Below, piece by piece: positions 1-9,018 of a DNA stretch of 64,000 nucleotides. The translations under genes and the position numbers were made by a program. This stretch comes from an uncultured Oenococcus sp. (lineage in GTDB: Bacteria > Bacillota > Bacilli > Lactobacillales > Lactobacillaceae): positions 62,001 to 126,000 of the forward strand of contig CAKQDH010000003.1 in the NCBI GenBank assembly GCA_934229385.1, written 5' to 3'. The notes beneath the pieces are model-generated. The model was given only the letters and a program-made list of their open reading frames with translations, ran no database searches and had not been told where the DNA came from. Position 1 is the first letter of the stretch; every line of letters starts with the position of its first letter.

Positions 1-1485
1 GTCAGGTTTACCAACTTTAGGATAATATTTATTTTTTTCTCTAGGAACACCGCTAAATCCATTAACGGTAACATCACCAATATATTGAAGTAACTTACTA
101 GTCTTTTGTGCTGACTCAGGAAAATTAAACAATTCTGGATGTTTCTCTACAAAATGTGTATCAGCACGTCCTTGTTGAAAAATTGATTGAGAAATTACGT
201 TTAATAAAAATGGAATGTTAGTTTTAACTCCACGAATTTTAAATTCATTTAAAGCCCGTAACATTTTTCGGGAAGTATTTTTAAAATTGTCGGCTTTTAC
301 AATTACTTTAGCCAAAAGAGAATCAAAATATGGGGTTACCTCTGATCCCACTGAAAGACTACCGGTATCTAGCCTTACACCATTTCCTCCAGGTAGATGA
401 CAAGCCATAACAGTTCCTGTATCTGGCATGAAATGGTTAGTTGGGTCCTCTGTAGTAATCCGGCATTGAATAGCACATCCATGATAAGTAATTTGTTTTT
501 GTGATGGAAAACCAATATCTTTAAATAAATCTAACCCTTGGGCGATTTTGATCTGGGTTTGTACAATATCATATCCGGTAATTAATTCCGTTACCGTATG
601 TTCAACTTGAAGTCTTGGATTTACTTCTAAGAAATAAAATTTATTATCTTCAACTAAAAATTCAATAGTAGCAGCATTTACATAATGCGCACTTCTAGCA
701 ATTTTAACGGCAGATTGACAAATTTGTTCTCGTAATTTTTTAGGTACCGCTATAGCAGGAGCAAATTCAATTATTTTTTGATTCCTTCTTTGGACAGAAC
801 AATCACGTTCAAATAAATGAATTATATTACCAAAATAATCACCTAAGATCTGAACTTCTACATGTTTAGGATGAGACAATAACTTTTCTAAATAAACTTC
901 TGGGCTTCCAAAAGCTTTCTGGGCTTCAGATTGAGCAGTATTAAAAGCTTCTTTTAAATTACTAGCTTTTGATACAATCCGCATTCCACGGCCTCCGCCG
1001 CCCATAGCAGCCTTAATCATAATTGGAAAACCATATTTATTACCAAAAGCTATAGCTTTTTCTACAGAGCCAACTGGTTTATCAGTCCCAGGTATTGCTT
1101 GTACCCCAGCCTTTCTAGCTACTTTTTTTGCTGCAACCTTATCACCAAACATTTTCAAATGATTAACTTTAGGCCCAATAAAAATGATCCCTTCATCCTT
1201 ACAACGCTGAGCAAATTGTGCATTTTCGGATAAAAATCCATAACCAGGATGAATAGCATCAGCACCATGAATTTTAGCAATTTTAATAATATTTTCAATA
1301 TCTAAATATGCTGCAACAGGCTTATCTGAACTTTTTAACTGGTAAGCTTCATCAGCTTCAAAACGATGATCAGATAAATTATCTTCTTTAGCATAAATAG
1401 CAACCGTTTTTAAGCCTAATTCATGACATGCACGAATAATTCGTTTGGCTATTTCACCTCTATTTGCAATTAAGATTTTTTTCAA
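1..1485 (-). CDS. pyc: pyruvate carboxylase, N-terminal part (runs off the left edge)
   Basis: Biotin-dependent enzyme that carboxylates pyruvate to oxaloacetate, an anaplerotic step feeding aspartate synthesis. The visible 495 codons are the biotin carboxylase half. The N-terminus reads KKILIANRGEIAKRIIRA, followed by the ATP-grasp glycine loop MGGGGRGMR, the ERDCSVQRR motif and the EVNPRLQVEHTVTE catalytic segment. The end of the visible part, YIGDVTVNGFSGV, is the linker typical of pyruvate carboxylase rather than of AccC, so the carboxyltransferase and biotinyl domains should lie beyond position 1. The start is TTG at 1485, preceded by AAAGGACAGGA about 7 nt upstream. It is divergent from a SorC-type regulator and close to birA, whose product should biotinylate it. 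Confidence 0.93.
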   Translation of the reverse strand, partial: MKKILIANRGEIAKRIIRACHELGLKTVAIYAKEDNLSDHRFEADEAYQLKSSDKPVAAYLDIENIIKIAKIHGADAIHPGYGFLSENAQFAQRCKDEGIIFIGPKVNHLKMFGDKVAAKKVARKAGVQAIPGTDKPVGSVEKAIAFGNKYGFPIMIKAAMGGGGRGMRIVSKASNLKEAFNTAQSEAQKAFGSPEVYLEKLLSHPKHVEVQILGDYFGNIIHLFERDCSVQRRNQKIIEFAPAIAVPKKLREQICQSAVKIARSAHYVNAATIEFLVEDNKFYFLEVNPRLQVEHTVTELITGYDIVQTQIKIAQGLDLFKDIGFPSQKQITYHGCAIQCRITTEDPTNHFMPDTGTVMACHLPGGNGVRLDTGSLSVGSEVTPYFDSLLAKVIVKADNFKNTSRKMLRALNEFKIRGVKTNIPFLLNVISQSIFQQGRADTHFVEKHPELFNFPESAQKTSKLLQYIGDVTVNGFSGVPREKNKYYPKVGKPD

Positions 1486-1817
1486 ATTAATTATCCTGTC
1501 CTTTTATTTTTCGTAAAGCTTATTAATTTTCCTTAAACATAAAAAAATATTTTATAAATAAATTAATACTTCATTATAAAAACAATTTGACTATAACTCT
1601 ATTTTAACAATATGTAAATAAAGCGCTTAACTTTTGCAAATTTAAAAAATTTTTTACTTTATATCTGTTTATATTAAAAAATTAGGTTTTAATTTTTATA
1701 AGACCCAAATTGTAAATTTATAAATTTATATAATATAATTTAAAATTGAAAGCTTAGTTAAATTTTATTAAAATTAGAAATTTAATATTTTAAAAATTTA
1801 TCAAAAGAATTTTAACC
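1486..1817. promoter_or_regulatory. divergent intergenic region between pyc and the SorC regulator
   Basis: This 332-bp AT-rich spacer holds the promoters of both flanking genes. A TATAAT on the minus strand (1573-1578) could serve pyc. On the plus strand TTGACT (1587-1592) is followed by AT-rich hexamers at suitable spacing. At 1615-1630 there is a palindromic core AAGCGCTT resembling a CcpA cre site, but the outer cre positions do not match, so this is weak. No small gene is evident. Confidence 0.4.
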
Positions 1818-2771
1818 ATGAAAAAAAATATCACCCATGAAGAATTGCTAGTTCATATAGCTCAAGATTATTATTATAATCATCTTTCTATTTCAGAAGT
1901 AGCTCGTAAATACCAGACTAGTCGTTATTTAATTACTAAATATTTACAAAGAGCTTTAAAAAATAATGTCGTTACGATTCAAATTCATTCTCCTTATGCT
2001 CGCAATTTTCAATTAGAAACCAAATTCAAATATCTATTTAAAATCCCACATATTGCTATATTAAGGACAAATAACGAAACAAATTCAACTGAAACAAATA
2101 TAGTTGAATATGCTTCTCAGCGTCTTCAATTATTAATTGACCAAAGCCATATTATAGGAGTAACCTGGGGAAACACTCTTCACGAAGTTATTGACCATTT
2201 CAATAACGAGCTACAAGAAGATTTAGTTTTTACTCAATTTATGGGTGAAAATATGAAATATAATTCCCAAGCGGGGACTACCCGTATGGTTGAAAACGCT
2301 GCCTCGCATTTTGAAGCTAAATATATTACCTTACCTGCTCCTTTATATATAGTAAACGATAAAATACGAAAACTTTTACCCCAAGAACCAGCTTTTAAAC
2401 AAGTAATGTCAACAGCTTCCAAAATGGACCTAATTTTTTGTGGTATAGGAACAGTTTCCTCTATTGATTCCATTCCAACCTGGCATAAATTTAAGAAAAA
2501 AATTTTTCCGGGGGTAAAAACAGACCAGATTGCTGGAATGTTATTTGGCCGCCCTTACGATATAAATGGCAATTTTCTTTTACCAAAAAAAGATACTGTA
2601 ATGGGTATTACTTTAAATCAAATACTATCTACTTCCCGGCGTTTTGGTGTCATTAAAAGTAAATTTAAGACCTACTCAGCCTTAGGAGCTTTACGAGGAA
2701 AATTATTAACAGATATAGTAATGGATGAAGGAATTGCTCAACGTATTCTAATGGCAAATAGCGAAATATAA
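1818..2771 (+). CDS. SorC/DeoR-type sugar-binding transcriptional regulator
   Basis: A 317-residue DNA-binding regulator. Residues about 20-45 form a helix-turn-helix (LSISEVARKYQTSRYLITKY). The remainder matches the SorC sugar-binding effector domain, with the GVTWGNTLHEV segment near residue 115 and a FCGIGTV segment near residue 215, both characteristic of the phosphosugar-binding fold. Members of this family normally sense a phosphorylated sugar or sugar derivative and control a neighbouring metabolic operon. No sugar operon is adjacent here; the divergent neighbour is pyc. The ribosome binding site is weak. The effector and target are not known. Confidence 0.85.
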   Translation: MKKNITHEELLVHIAQDYYYNHLSISEVARKYQTSRYLITKYLQRALKNNVVTIQIHSPYARNFQLETKFKYLFKIPHIAILRTNNETNSTETNIVEYASQRLQLLIDQSHIIGVTWGNTLHEVIDHFNNELQEDLVFTQFMGENMKYNSQAGTTRMVENAASHFEAKYITLPAPLYIVNDKIRKLLPQEPAFKQVMSTASKMDLIFCGIGTVSSIDSIPTWHKFKKKIFPGVKTDQIAGMLFGRPYDINGNFLLPKKDTVMGITLNQILSTSRRFGVIKSKFKTYSALGALRGKLLTDIVMDEGIAQRILMANSEI

Positions 2772-2802
2772 TTCTAGATAATTAGCTATAGATATGACCG
2801 TT

Positions 2803-3603
2803 TTATTTCATCGAAAAATTTACTTTTACAACTTCTCCACTATAAAGAGTTAAGAAATTGCCTTTACTATTAACAATTTTTAACCCTCCCTCATCAGTAA
2901 TAGCTTTTGCTTTTCCAGAAATTATTTTATTGTTAATTTTTATTTGTACATTTTTTCCTAAAATAATAGATAACTTCCTATACTCTGGTAAAAAATTCCC
3001 TGTATAATAGGTAGAATACATCGAAAAGAAATTATCTATAAGTTCTACAGCTATCTTAAAACGATTTATTTTATTATCACCTTTAACAATAGCTGCCGTT
3101 TTCTTTCTAATTCTCTCAGGAAATGACCGGGTATTAATATCAAGGCCAATACCGATTAAAAGGCAAGCAGTTTTGCCAAAACGTAAATCCTCTGCAAGGA
3201 TACCACCACATTTATAATTTCCAATATAAATATCATTAACCCATTTCAAACCAAAATGAATATTAGGAAAAAAGGAAGTTAAAGTTTTAACAACAGCTAC
3301 GCCTGTTCCAGTTGTTAATAATCCTGTATTTAAAAGCTGCTCATTATCTAAAGGAATTAAAAAACTAATATAAATCCCACTATTTTTTGGAGAATAAAAT
3401 TTTCTCCCAAATCTGCCATAACCATTAGTTTGTTGTTTAGTTAAAAAAACATAGGGGAATAAAATTTTATATTTTTGATGAACTCTTTTAGCGAAATTAT
3501 TAGTGGAATCAACTACCCGAAAAAAATAAAATTTATATTCAGTCCTATTTTTTGAAATAAGTTTTTTCTTATAAATTAAATTATTAATATTTTTTCTCCT
3601 CAT
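2803..3603 (-). CDS. birA: biotin--[acetyl-CoA-carboxylase/pyruvate carboxylase] ligase
   Basis: Activates biotin with ATP and transfers it to the lysine of biotinyl carrier domains. The 266-residue protein has VDSTNNFAKR (residues 31-40), the biotin/AMP loop GYGRFGR (61-67), LKWVNDIY (119-126, Lys120 being the conserved adenylate lysine) and a C-terminal SH3-like domain. There is no N-terminal winged helix, so it is a monofunctional ligase that cannot repress biotin genes. It lies next to pyc, one of its likely substrates. The canonical GRGRRGRxW loop is altered (Arg to Tyr and Trp to Tyr). It converges on the SorC regulator with a 31-bp gap. Confidence 0.92.
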   Translation of the reverse strand: MRRKNINNLIYKKKLISKNRTEYKFYFFRVVDSTNNFAKRVHQKYKILFPYVFLTKQQTNGYGRFGRKFYSPKNSGIYISFLIPLDNEQLLNTGLLTTGTGVAVVKTLTSFFPNIHFGLKWVNDIYIGNYKCGGILAEDLRFGKTACLLIGIGLDINTRSFPERIRKKTAAIVKGDNKINRFKIAVELIDNFFSMYSTYYTGNFLPEYRKLSIILGKNVQIKINNKIISGKAKAITDEGGLKIVNSKGNFLTLYSGEVVKVNFSMK

Positions 3604-3844
3604 TCAGTTAGATTAATATTATTTTTAATAATTTATTCAAATCAGCTACAAAATAAAAATAATAAAATTAAAAAGCTTAGTAAACTCATCATTGATTAAA
3701 ATTTAGAATACTCAACAACAATTTTGAAGTAAAAAACAAACCTTTTTCATTATAATAATGATTATTATTCCAATATCCAAAATTAAAATTAGATACTGAG
3801 ATTAGATCACCCAAAATGAAACATAAATTCACTAATTATCAAGA

Positions 3845-4435
3845 TTAAATTCTTAAATTTTTACGAATTCCAGAAAATTTATACTTTCGAGAGGATAAGC
3901 GCCTTAACTCAATAGTGTCATAGTGAGATTTACAATTAAATAATTTATTAAGAAAACAAGAATTATTAATATCAAAAGTTCCATCAAGAAAAACTTTTTT
4001 AGGGACTAACCATGTTTTTTATAATCATAAATATTATCCCCTGCTAATTACCATTTTGTACTAGATTAGATATAAAAAAATATTTTTCCGATTAGTAAGG
4101 ACAAACAAATTATTTTAATTACATTATTATAAAAATAATTAGCTTTCTCGACTTAACCAAAAAAATATAATTTCAAAAAAATTTAATACATAATACAAAC
4201 TAAATAATTTAGTTGTTTGTTTTTGTAAGATATCTAAAATAGCAAACGCCCAATATCTTTAAAACCATTTCTGGTTTAAAAATCCTTGTTTTTTAACTTC
4301 ATTTAAAAAACAAACTGAGGAAAACAGAAGAATTAAAATTAAAGACTTAAAATTATAGGTAATTTTTCAGTTCCATTTTCAGTCATTATATAATGAATAA
4401 ATGCAAAAGAGGAGATATTCCCTTGATAAAAACTT
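3845..4435 (-). pseudogene. remnant of a decayed gene, possibly a membrane protein
   Basis: The 868-bp gap between thrS and birA has no intact gene. On the minus strand, protein-like segments follow each other in different frames and are broken by stops: FYQGNISSFAFIHYIMTENG (about 4431-4372), SLILILLFSSVCFLNEVKKQ (about 4345-4285), RYWAFAILDILQKQTTKLF (about 4259-4203) and VPKKVFLDGTFDINNS (about 4006-3955), ending at a TAA at 3845-3847. Their order along one strand and hydrophobic stretches suggest a single gene inactivated by frameshifts and nonsense mutations. The family was not recognised. Chance open stretches in AT-rich DNA are the alternative. Confidence 0.4.
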
Positions 4436-4471
4436 TAATTTATTGAAAATTTATTTCTTGTAACTAAATTT

Positions 4472-6460
4472 TCATTTATCCATTGTCTCCTGAACTTTTT
4501 TAAAACCATTAGAATAGTTAGCAATATCATTACTAATTAACTTTTCAAATTGATCAATAGTTAATTCCTTAGTTCGTTTACTACCACGAATACGAACCGA
4601 AACAGAATTACTGTTAATCTCTTTATTTCCAACTACAAGGATATATGGGACTCTCAAACGTACTTGAGCATCTCTAATAAGATAATTCATTTTTTCATCT
4701 CGATTATCGAAATTAACTCTTAAACCCCTTTTCATTAATTCTTGATGAAGCTTTTCCCCATAAGCTTTATGTTTATCATGATTAACCGGGATAATAACGG
4801 CTTGAACAGGAGCCAACCAAGTCGGAAAACGACCTTGATATTTTTCAATTAAAAAGGCAACAAAACGCTCCATTGTGCCCACAACACCACGATGAATCAT
4901 AACAGGTCTATGGCTTTTATTATCTTTACCTGTATACCCTAAATCAAAACGTTCAGGTAGCAGAAAATCTAATTGAATAGTTGACATGGTTTCTTCGTTT
5001 CCCAAAGCTGTTTTAAACTGTACATCAAGTTTTGGGCCATAAAAAGCAGCTTCTCCGTTTGCTTCAAAATAATCCAATCCCATATCATCCATAGCTCCCT
5101 TTAAAGCTTTTTGGGCATGATCCCACATAGCATCATCATCAAAATATTTTGCTTTATTTTCTGTATCTCGGTAAGAAAGACGAAAACGATAATCTTTATC
5201 TGTAAAACCGAAATCAGCATAAACTTCTCTAATAAGCTTTAGAATTTTTTTAAATTCGGGTTCAACTTGTTCAGGAGAAACAAATGTATGTCCATCATTT
5301 AAAACCATTTCTCTAACTCGCGATAAACCGGTTAAAGCCCCTGATTTTTCCCATCGATGCATTTGACCAAATTCAGCAACTCTAAAAGGTAAATCACGAT
5401 AAGAACGCGGTTTATGTTCATAAACCTCAATATGAGAGGGACAATTCATAGGGCGAAGCTCCAATTTTTCACCTTCAGAAGAAATCATTGGAGGAAACAT
5501 ATCATCACGATAGTGGTCCCAATGTCCCGAGCGCTTATAAATATCTAAGTTTGAAATTACAGGTGTATAAACATGCATATAACCATGCTGACGTTCTTTT
5601 TCTATTAAATAAGCCTCAATTGTCCTTCGAATTGCAGCTCCATTCGGCAGCCAAATAGGTAACCCAGCTCCAATTTCTTGGCTAATAAAAAATAGATCCA
5701 TCTGCTTTCCAATTGTTCTATGGTCCCGCTGCCTTCGTTCTTCCAAAATATTTTTTTGTTTTAACAAACCACTATTTTTCCATTCTGAAATCCCATAGAT
5801 CCTCTGCATCATCGGATTATCAGATTTACCACGCCAATAAGCACCAGCTACAGATGTTAAGGCAAAATGTTTTATCCAATTAGTTGAAGGTACTGTTTCA
5901 TTAAACTTAAGATCAATATAATTTCCTATTTCAACTATAGAAATTTTCTGATTATCAGATTTGCCCTTAACTAAAGCAGTCTTATAAGGATCATCTCTAA
6001 AAATCTCTAAGGCTTTGTCTTTAGATATCAACCTAGTATTAATTACTAAATTAGCTTTTGATATCTTTTTCATCTCATTTTCAATTTTCGGAAATTCATC
6101 AACACTAACCTGTTTTTTAGCCTCAGTTAAATTATCAGTATCATAATAAAATCCATTAGTTGTTGATTCTGCTATCCCAAAATTAATTTTAGGATAAAAA
6201 TGACGCAAAGCAGATGCTAACAGTAAAGAAGTAGAATAACGAAGAATAGAAAGAGAAATACCATCATCTTTTGTAATTAATTTAAAATGGCCTGAAACAT
6301 TAATTGGTTTATTCAACCCAATATATTTTTTATCAATTTTAGCAATAAGGGCTTTTTTTGCTAATGAAATACTAATATTTTTAGCAATAATTAAAGGAGT
6401 AGTGCCTTCTTCAAAAACTTTATTGCTCCCATCCGGCATAATCAAATTAAATTTTGACAT
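4472..6460 (-). CDS. thrS: threonine--tRNA ligase with a degenerate editing domain
   Basis: Class II synthetase charging tRNA-Thr; 662 residues, a normal length. Order: TGS-like domain (1-62), N2 editing domain (about 63-225), catalytic core with [15 protein letters not shown] and the zinc His in [14 protein letters not shown], then the anticodon-binding domain. The catalytic site looks intact. The editing site does not: the first motif, normally RHSTAH, reads RYSTSL (Tyr75 and Leu79 replace both histidines), and the second, normally DLCRGPHVPST, reads [11 protein letters not shown] (Lys185 and Thr189 replace Cys and His). Removal of mischarged serine by this domain is therefore unlikely. It has an SD sequence (GAGGAAAT) and is controlled by an upstream T-box. 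See findings. Confidence 0.96.
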   Translation of the reverse strand: MSKFNLIMPDGSNKVFEEGTTPLIIAKNISISLAKKALIAKIDKKYIGLNKPINVSGHFKLITKDDGISLSILRYSTSLLLASALRHFYPKINFGIAESTTNGFYYDTDNLTEAKKQVSVDEFPKIENEMKKISKANLVINTRLISKDKALEIFRDDPYKTALVKGKSDNQKISIVEIGNYIDLKFNETVPSTNWIKHFALTSVAGAYWRGKSDNPMMQRIYGISEWKNSGLLKQKNILEERRQRDHRTIGKQMDLFFISQEIGAGLPIWLPNGAAIRRTIEAYLIEKERQHGYMHVYTPVISNLDIYKRSGHWDHYRDDMFPPMISSEGEKLELRPMNCPSHIEVYEHKPRSYRDLPFRVAEFGQMHRWEKSGALTGLSRVREMVLNDGHTFVSPEQVEPEFKKILKLIREVYADFGFTDKDYRFRLSYRDTENKAKYFDDDAMWDHAQKALKGAMDDMGLDYFEANGEAAFYGPKLDVQFKTALGNEETMSTIQLDFLLPERFDLGYTGKDNKSHRPVMIHRGVVGTMERFVAFLIEKYQGRFPTWLAPVQAVIIPVNHDKHKAYGEKLHQELMKRGLRVNFDNRDEKMNYLIRDAQVRLRVPYILVVGNKEINSNSVSVRIRGSKRTKELTIDQFEKLISNDIANYSNGFKKVQETMDK

Positions 6461-6699
6461 ATTTCCTCAAAAAATAAAAAACGCCCTTCTTCCTGCTTCT
6501 ACAGCAGTGAGGGGCGTTCAAGACGCTGTACCACCCAACTTCGCTAATGTAATATTAGCCTCTTTGGCATTTTATATTAACTATTTATTTAATCATTATT
6601 GAGTTAGTAAGTTTCGTATTCGCTAACCTTGGCTCTCAGCAAAAACCAATTCTCTTTAATTAGTTATTACGGCTTCTAGACTCATTATTTGTTAGTATA
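6461..6699 (-). promoter_or_regulatory. T-box leader riboswitch of thrS
   Basis: The leader senses uncharged tRNA-Thr and antiterminates transcription of thrS. On the minus strand a -10 (TATACT, 6694-6699) is followed by a stem I region beginning GAGTCTAG (6676-6683) and closing near 6601. Near its 3' side are possible ACT threonine specifiers (6610-6612 or 6606-6608). The T-box sequence GGGTGGTACAGCG lies within 6521-6540. The terminator is AACGCCC/GGGCGTT (6480-6518) followed by T residues. The specifier choice is inferred. Confidence 0.9.
6480..6518 (-). terminator. leader terminator of the thrS T-box
   Basis: AACGCCCC and AAGGGCGTT form the outer stem, CTGC/GCAG a possible inner stem, and the hairpin is followed by TTTTTT on the minus strand, immediately before the thrS ribosome binding site. 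This is the conditional terminator of the T-box. Confidence 0.88.
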
Positions 6700-6904
6700 A
6701 CGCGAATTAAAAAAATTTAATAGACTATTAAAAAGGTTTTTTATTTTTTAATTTTAATATATTTTTTAACAAATATATTTTAAAAATTAGTAATTAACAA
6801 AAATTTTTATTTTATAATTCAAAAAGATATTTCTAAAGTTTACCTAGATCTGATATTTAGGTTTTAATCAATATTTTTAATCCAAACTATGGACAAGAAG
6901 TAAT

Positions 6905-7456
6905 TTATAATATTTCTTTTAATTCTTGATAAACAATAGGCAATTTTGTTATTCCATCTGTATCCAAAAAATGATCTCCTTTTGGCATTAAAATAAATTT
7001 TGCCCTTAAATGTCGCGCTAGAGTTTGCGTATAAGGATAAGGCACAATAACATCATCCATTGCAGAAATAACCGTTGCATTAGATATTTTTGGAAGCAAT
7101 CGATGGTAATCAACCGGATGTTCGGTAAAAGAAGATAATTCAGCCAAAGTGAATACATCTTCATCAAAACCAGAAACCAAAATAAGCTTTACATGATAAA
7201 GATCATGTTGTTCTATAAAATGTAAGACTTGAATGCAACCTAAACTATGGCCAATTAAGGTAATGTTATTTTCTTTTTCTATTTCCTCATCACAAGCATG
7301 GTCCCACTCACTAGGCTTGGGTTGATAATAATGAGGTAAAGAAATCCTTTTAAAGGGTATTTTTAAATTATTAATAACTTTATTTTCTAACCAAGGGTAC
7401 CAATCTGCATCTCGAGAAGAAGTACCATGAACAAGATAGATTTTTTTGCTTTTCAT
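6905..7456 (-). CDS. RBBP9/YdeN-type alpha/beta serine hydrolase
   Basis: A small 183-residue alpha/beta hydrolase. It has the N-terminal strand-loop IYLVHGTSSRDADWYPW, the nucleophile elbow GHSLGC (Ser71), a likely acid in SAMDDVIVPY and the histidine in PKGDHFLD near the C-terminus. The fold matches the RBBP9/YdeN serine hydrolase family, whose substrates are mostly unknown. No signal peptide is visible, so it is probably cytoplasmic. It is monocistronic, with a weak SD-like AAGAAAG. Confidence 0.85.
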   Translation of the reverse strand: MKSKKIYLVHGTSSRDADWYPWLENKVINNLKIPFKRISLPHYYQPKPSEWDHACDEEIEKENNITLIGHSLGCIQVLHFIEQHDLYHVKLILVSGFDEDVFTLAELSSFTEHPVDYHRLLPKISNATVISAMDDVIVPYPYTQTLARHLRAKFILMPKGDHFLDTDGITKLPIVYQELKEIL

Positions 7457-7580
7457 TTGTTTAACTTTCTTAATTTATAACCACTTATAATTTTTTACTA
7501 TTTATATTACATCTCCTAAAAAATTAATTAAAAAGTATACCAACATAATAAATATAAATTTAATATTTTTTGAAAAATAA

Positions 7581-8471
7581 TTATCTCCAATATCTTCTAA
7601 AACCTGCAAGTTCAGAAACAAATTTATCCTCTTTTAAACTAGCTATATCCACACTTGCTCCAGGAGTTCTTGATTCAATCATTTTTTCATTACCAATATA
7701 CATTCCAACATGATGAACAAAACCTCTACCGTGTTTATAAGCAAAAAAAACTAAATCACCAGGGAGAACATTATTAAAAGAGACTACTTTTCCGCTTTTT
7801 ATTTGATCCTGAGCATCTCGTGGTATATTTAAACCGAAAACACGATGTAAAGTATACATAAAGCCAGAGCAATCAAAACCAAAAGAACTAATACCGCCCC
7901 ATAGATATCGTTTACCTAAAAATTGTAAACCTAATTGTACCATTCCTACTCCTAAATTTTTTTTACCGGTTGATAAAACCGTAGCTCCTTTTTTTATGTA
8001 ACCATTACCTAATGGGGTTAAAACTTTTATATAATTATCATCAAATCCATTTTTAGGCAGAATTGTCCCTAAACTTAATTCTAAAATAGGAAATTTTTTC
8101 TTATTATATAAAAAAGCCTTTTTAGTAGTTACTATTACAAGAGGCAAATTAATTAACTTTCCTTCTATTTTATTCGATAATAAATTTTTTGGTATCCATC
8201 CGGGATAACCCTTAGGATCAACGCAATTTTTTTGATTTTTAACAAAAATTTTTGCCCATTTGCCTTCAAAATGATCAATAATTAATTCATCATTAAACAA
8301 TGCTTGAGTATTAACTAAATCATCATCACAAAGTTGTATAGATTGTTTATCGTTGATCATTCTAACCCAAGACTTAGTTTTACCTTTTAAAGCAAGTTTA
8401 TCTATACTTCTTGGAGAATCTTTAGTTTTCCAAATTGTTGCTACAGGAACTTGAATTCGTCTTTTTTCCAT
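7581..8471 (-). CDS. NlpC/P60-family cysteine peptidase, YkfC-like
   Basis: Probable gamma-D-glutamyl-diamino-acid endopeptidase acting on peptidoglycan peptides. The 296 residues comprise two SH3-like regions (about 1-165) and a C-terminal NlpC/P60 domain with WGG, the catalytic Cys in DCSG (Cys201) and the catalytic His in HHVGMYIG (His253/254). There is no signal peptide or membrane anchor. This fits the cytoplasmic YkfC group, which recycles murein peptides, rather than secreted autolysins. It is transcribed divergently from the flavodoxin across a 109-bp region that holds a long palindrome. Confidence 0.87.
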   Translation of the reverse strand: MEKRRIQVPVATIWKTKDSPRSIDKLALKGKTKSWVRMINDKQSIQLCDDDLVNTQALFNDELIIDHFEGKWAKIFVKNQKNCVDPKGYPGWIPKNLLSNKIEGKLINLPLVIVTTKKAFLYNKKKFPILELSLGTILPKNGFDDNYIKVLTPLGNGYIKKGATVLSTGKKNLGVGMVQLGLQFLGKRYLWGGISSFGFDCSGFMYTLHRVFGLNIPRDAQDQIKSGKVVSFNNVLPGDLVFFAYKHGRGFVHHVGMYIGNEKMIESRTPGASVDIASLKEDKFVSELAGFRRYWR

Positions 8472-8527
8472 AATAGAAATGCTTCTCTCAATTTTTATAA
8501 GATAGATTAAATTATTAACATAATGAA

Positions 8528-8563
8528 ATTTTAAATATATTCATATATGAATATATTTAAAAT
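8528..8563. repeat. 36-bp perfect palindrome in a divergent promoter region
   Basis: A perfect inverted repeat with no spacer. The left half is ATTTTAAATATATTCATA and the right half is its exact complement. It sits between the divergent NlpC/P60 gene and the flavodoxin gene, 17 bp before the flavodoxin start. It lacks a GC-rich stem and U-tract, so it is more likely an operator than a terminator. Confidence 0.9.
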
Positions 8564-8580
8564 AATAATAAAATTAAAAT

Positions 8581-9018
8581 ATGAACATTAATATAATTTA
8601 TACAAGTATAACTGGTAATAATGAAGAGATTGCAGATATTGTCAAAAATGAATTAAATAAAAAAAAATATCATCCCCTCGTTTCTCAAATTGACGACATA
8701 GAAATCGAAGACTTAAAAAAAAGTGATTTAATATTTGTAATTACTTATACATGGGATAACGGGACCATACCAGACGAAGCTTTAGATTTCTACGATGATT
8801 TAGATAAGATTGATTGGTCAAAAAAGAAAGTAATAGTTATTGGTTCTGGCGATAAATTTTATGGTGCTGATTTTGGAAAAGCAGTGGACACATTTAATAA
8901 AAAATTTAAAAAAATAGGGGCAAAAATGCCTGTAGAATCATTTAAAATTAATATTGAACCTAACAAAAAGGATACTCTTAAAATCAAAGATACTATTACA
9001 AAATTATTAAAAAACTAA
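8581..9018 (+). CDS. flavodoxin
   Basis: A 145-residue FMN-binding electron carrier. The phosphate loop is YTSITGNNEEIA (residues 7-18), the aromatic loop TYTWDNGTIPDE and the second flavin loop GSGDKFYGADFGKA, which is the order seen in short-chain flavodoxins. The redox partner is unknown. No SD sequence is seen; a TAAAAT hexamer lies 6 nt before the ATG and a long palindrome lies just upstream. The last 4 bp overlap the end of the convergent mutS2 gene. Confidence 0.9.
   Translation: MNINIIYTSITGNNEEIADIVKNELNKKKYHPLVSQIDDIEIEDLKKSDLIFVITYTWDNGTIPDEALDFYDDLDKIDWSKKKVIVIGSGDKFYGADFGKAVDTFNKKFKKIGAKMPVESFKINIEPNKKDTLKIKDTITKLLKN

Noticed and set aside
215..400. 61-codon plus-strand open frame inside pyc
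   Set aside because: It is antisense to the strongly conserved biotin carboxylase domain and has no SD.
1615..1630. cre site before the SorC regulator
   Set aside because: Only the AAGCGCTT core matches; the outer cre bases do not, so it was kept as a weak note only.
4381..4445. Plus-strand mini-ORF beginning MQKRRYSLDKNF
   Set aside because: About 20 codons, no SD, antisense to the gene debris.
8531..8560. Palindrome as a terminator
   Set aside because: It lies in a divergent promoter region, is all AT apart from two central GC pairs and has no gene ending nearby.
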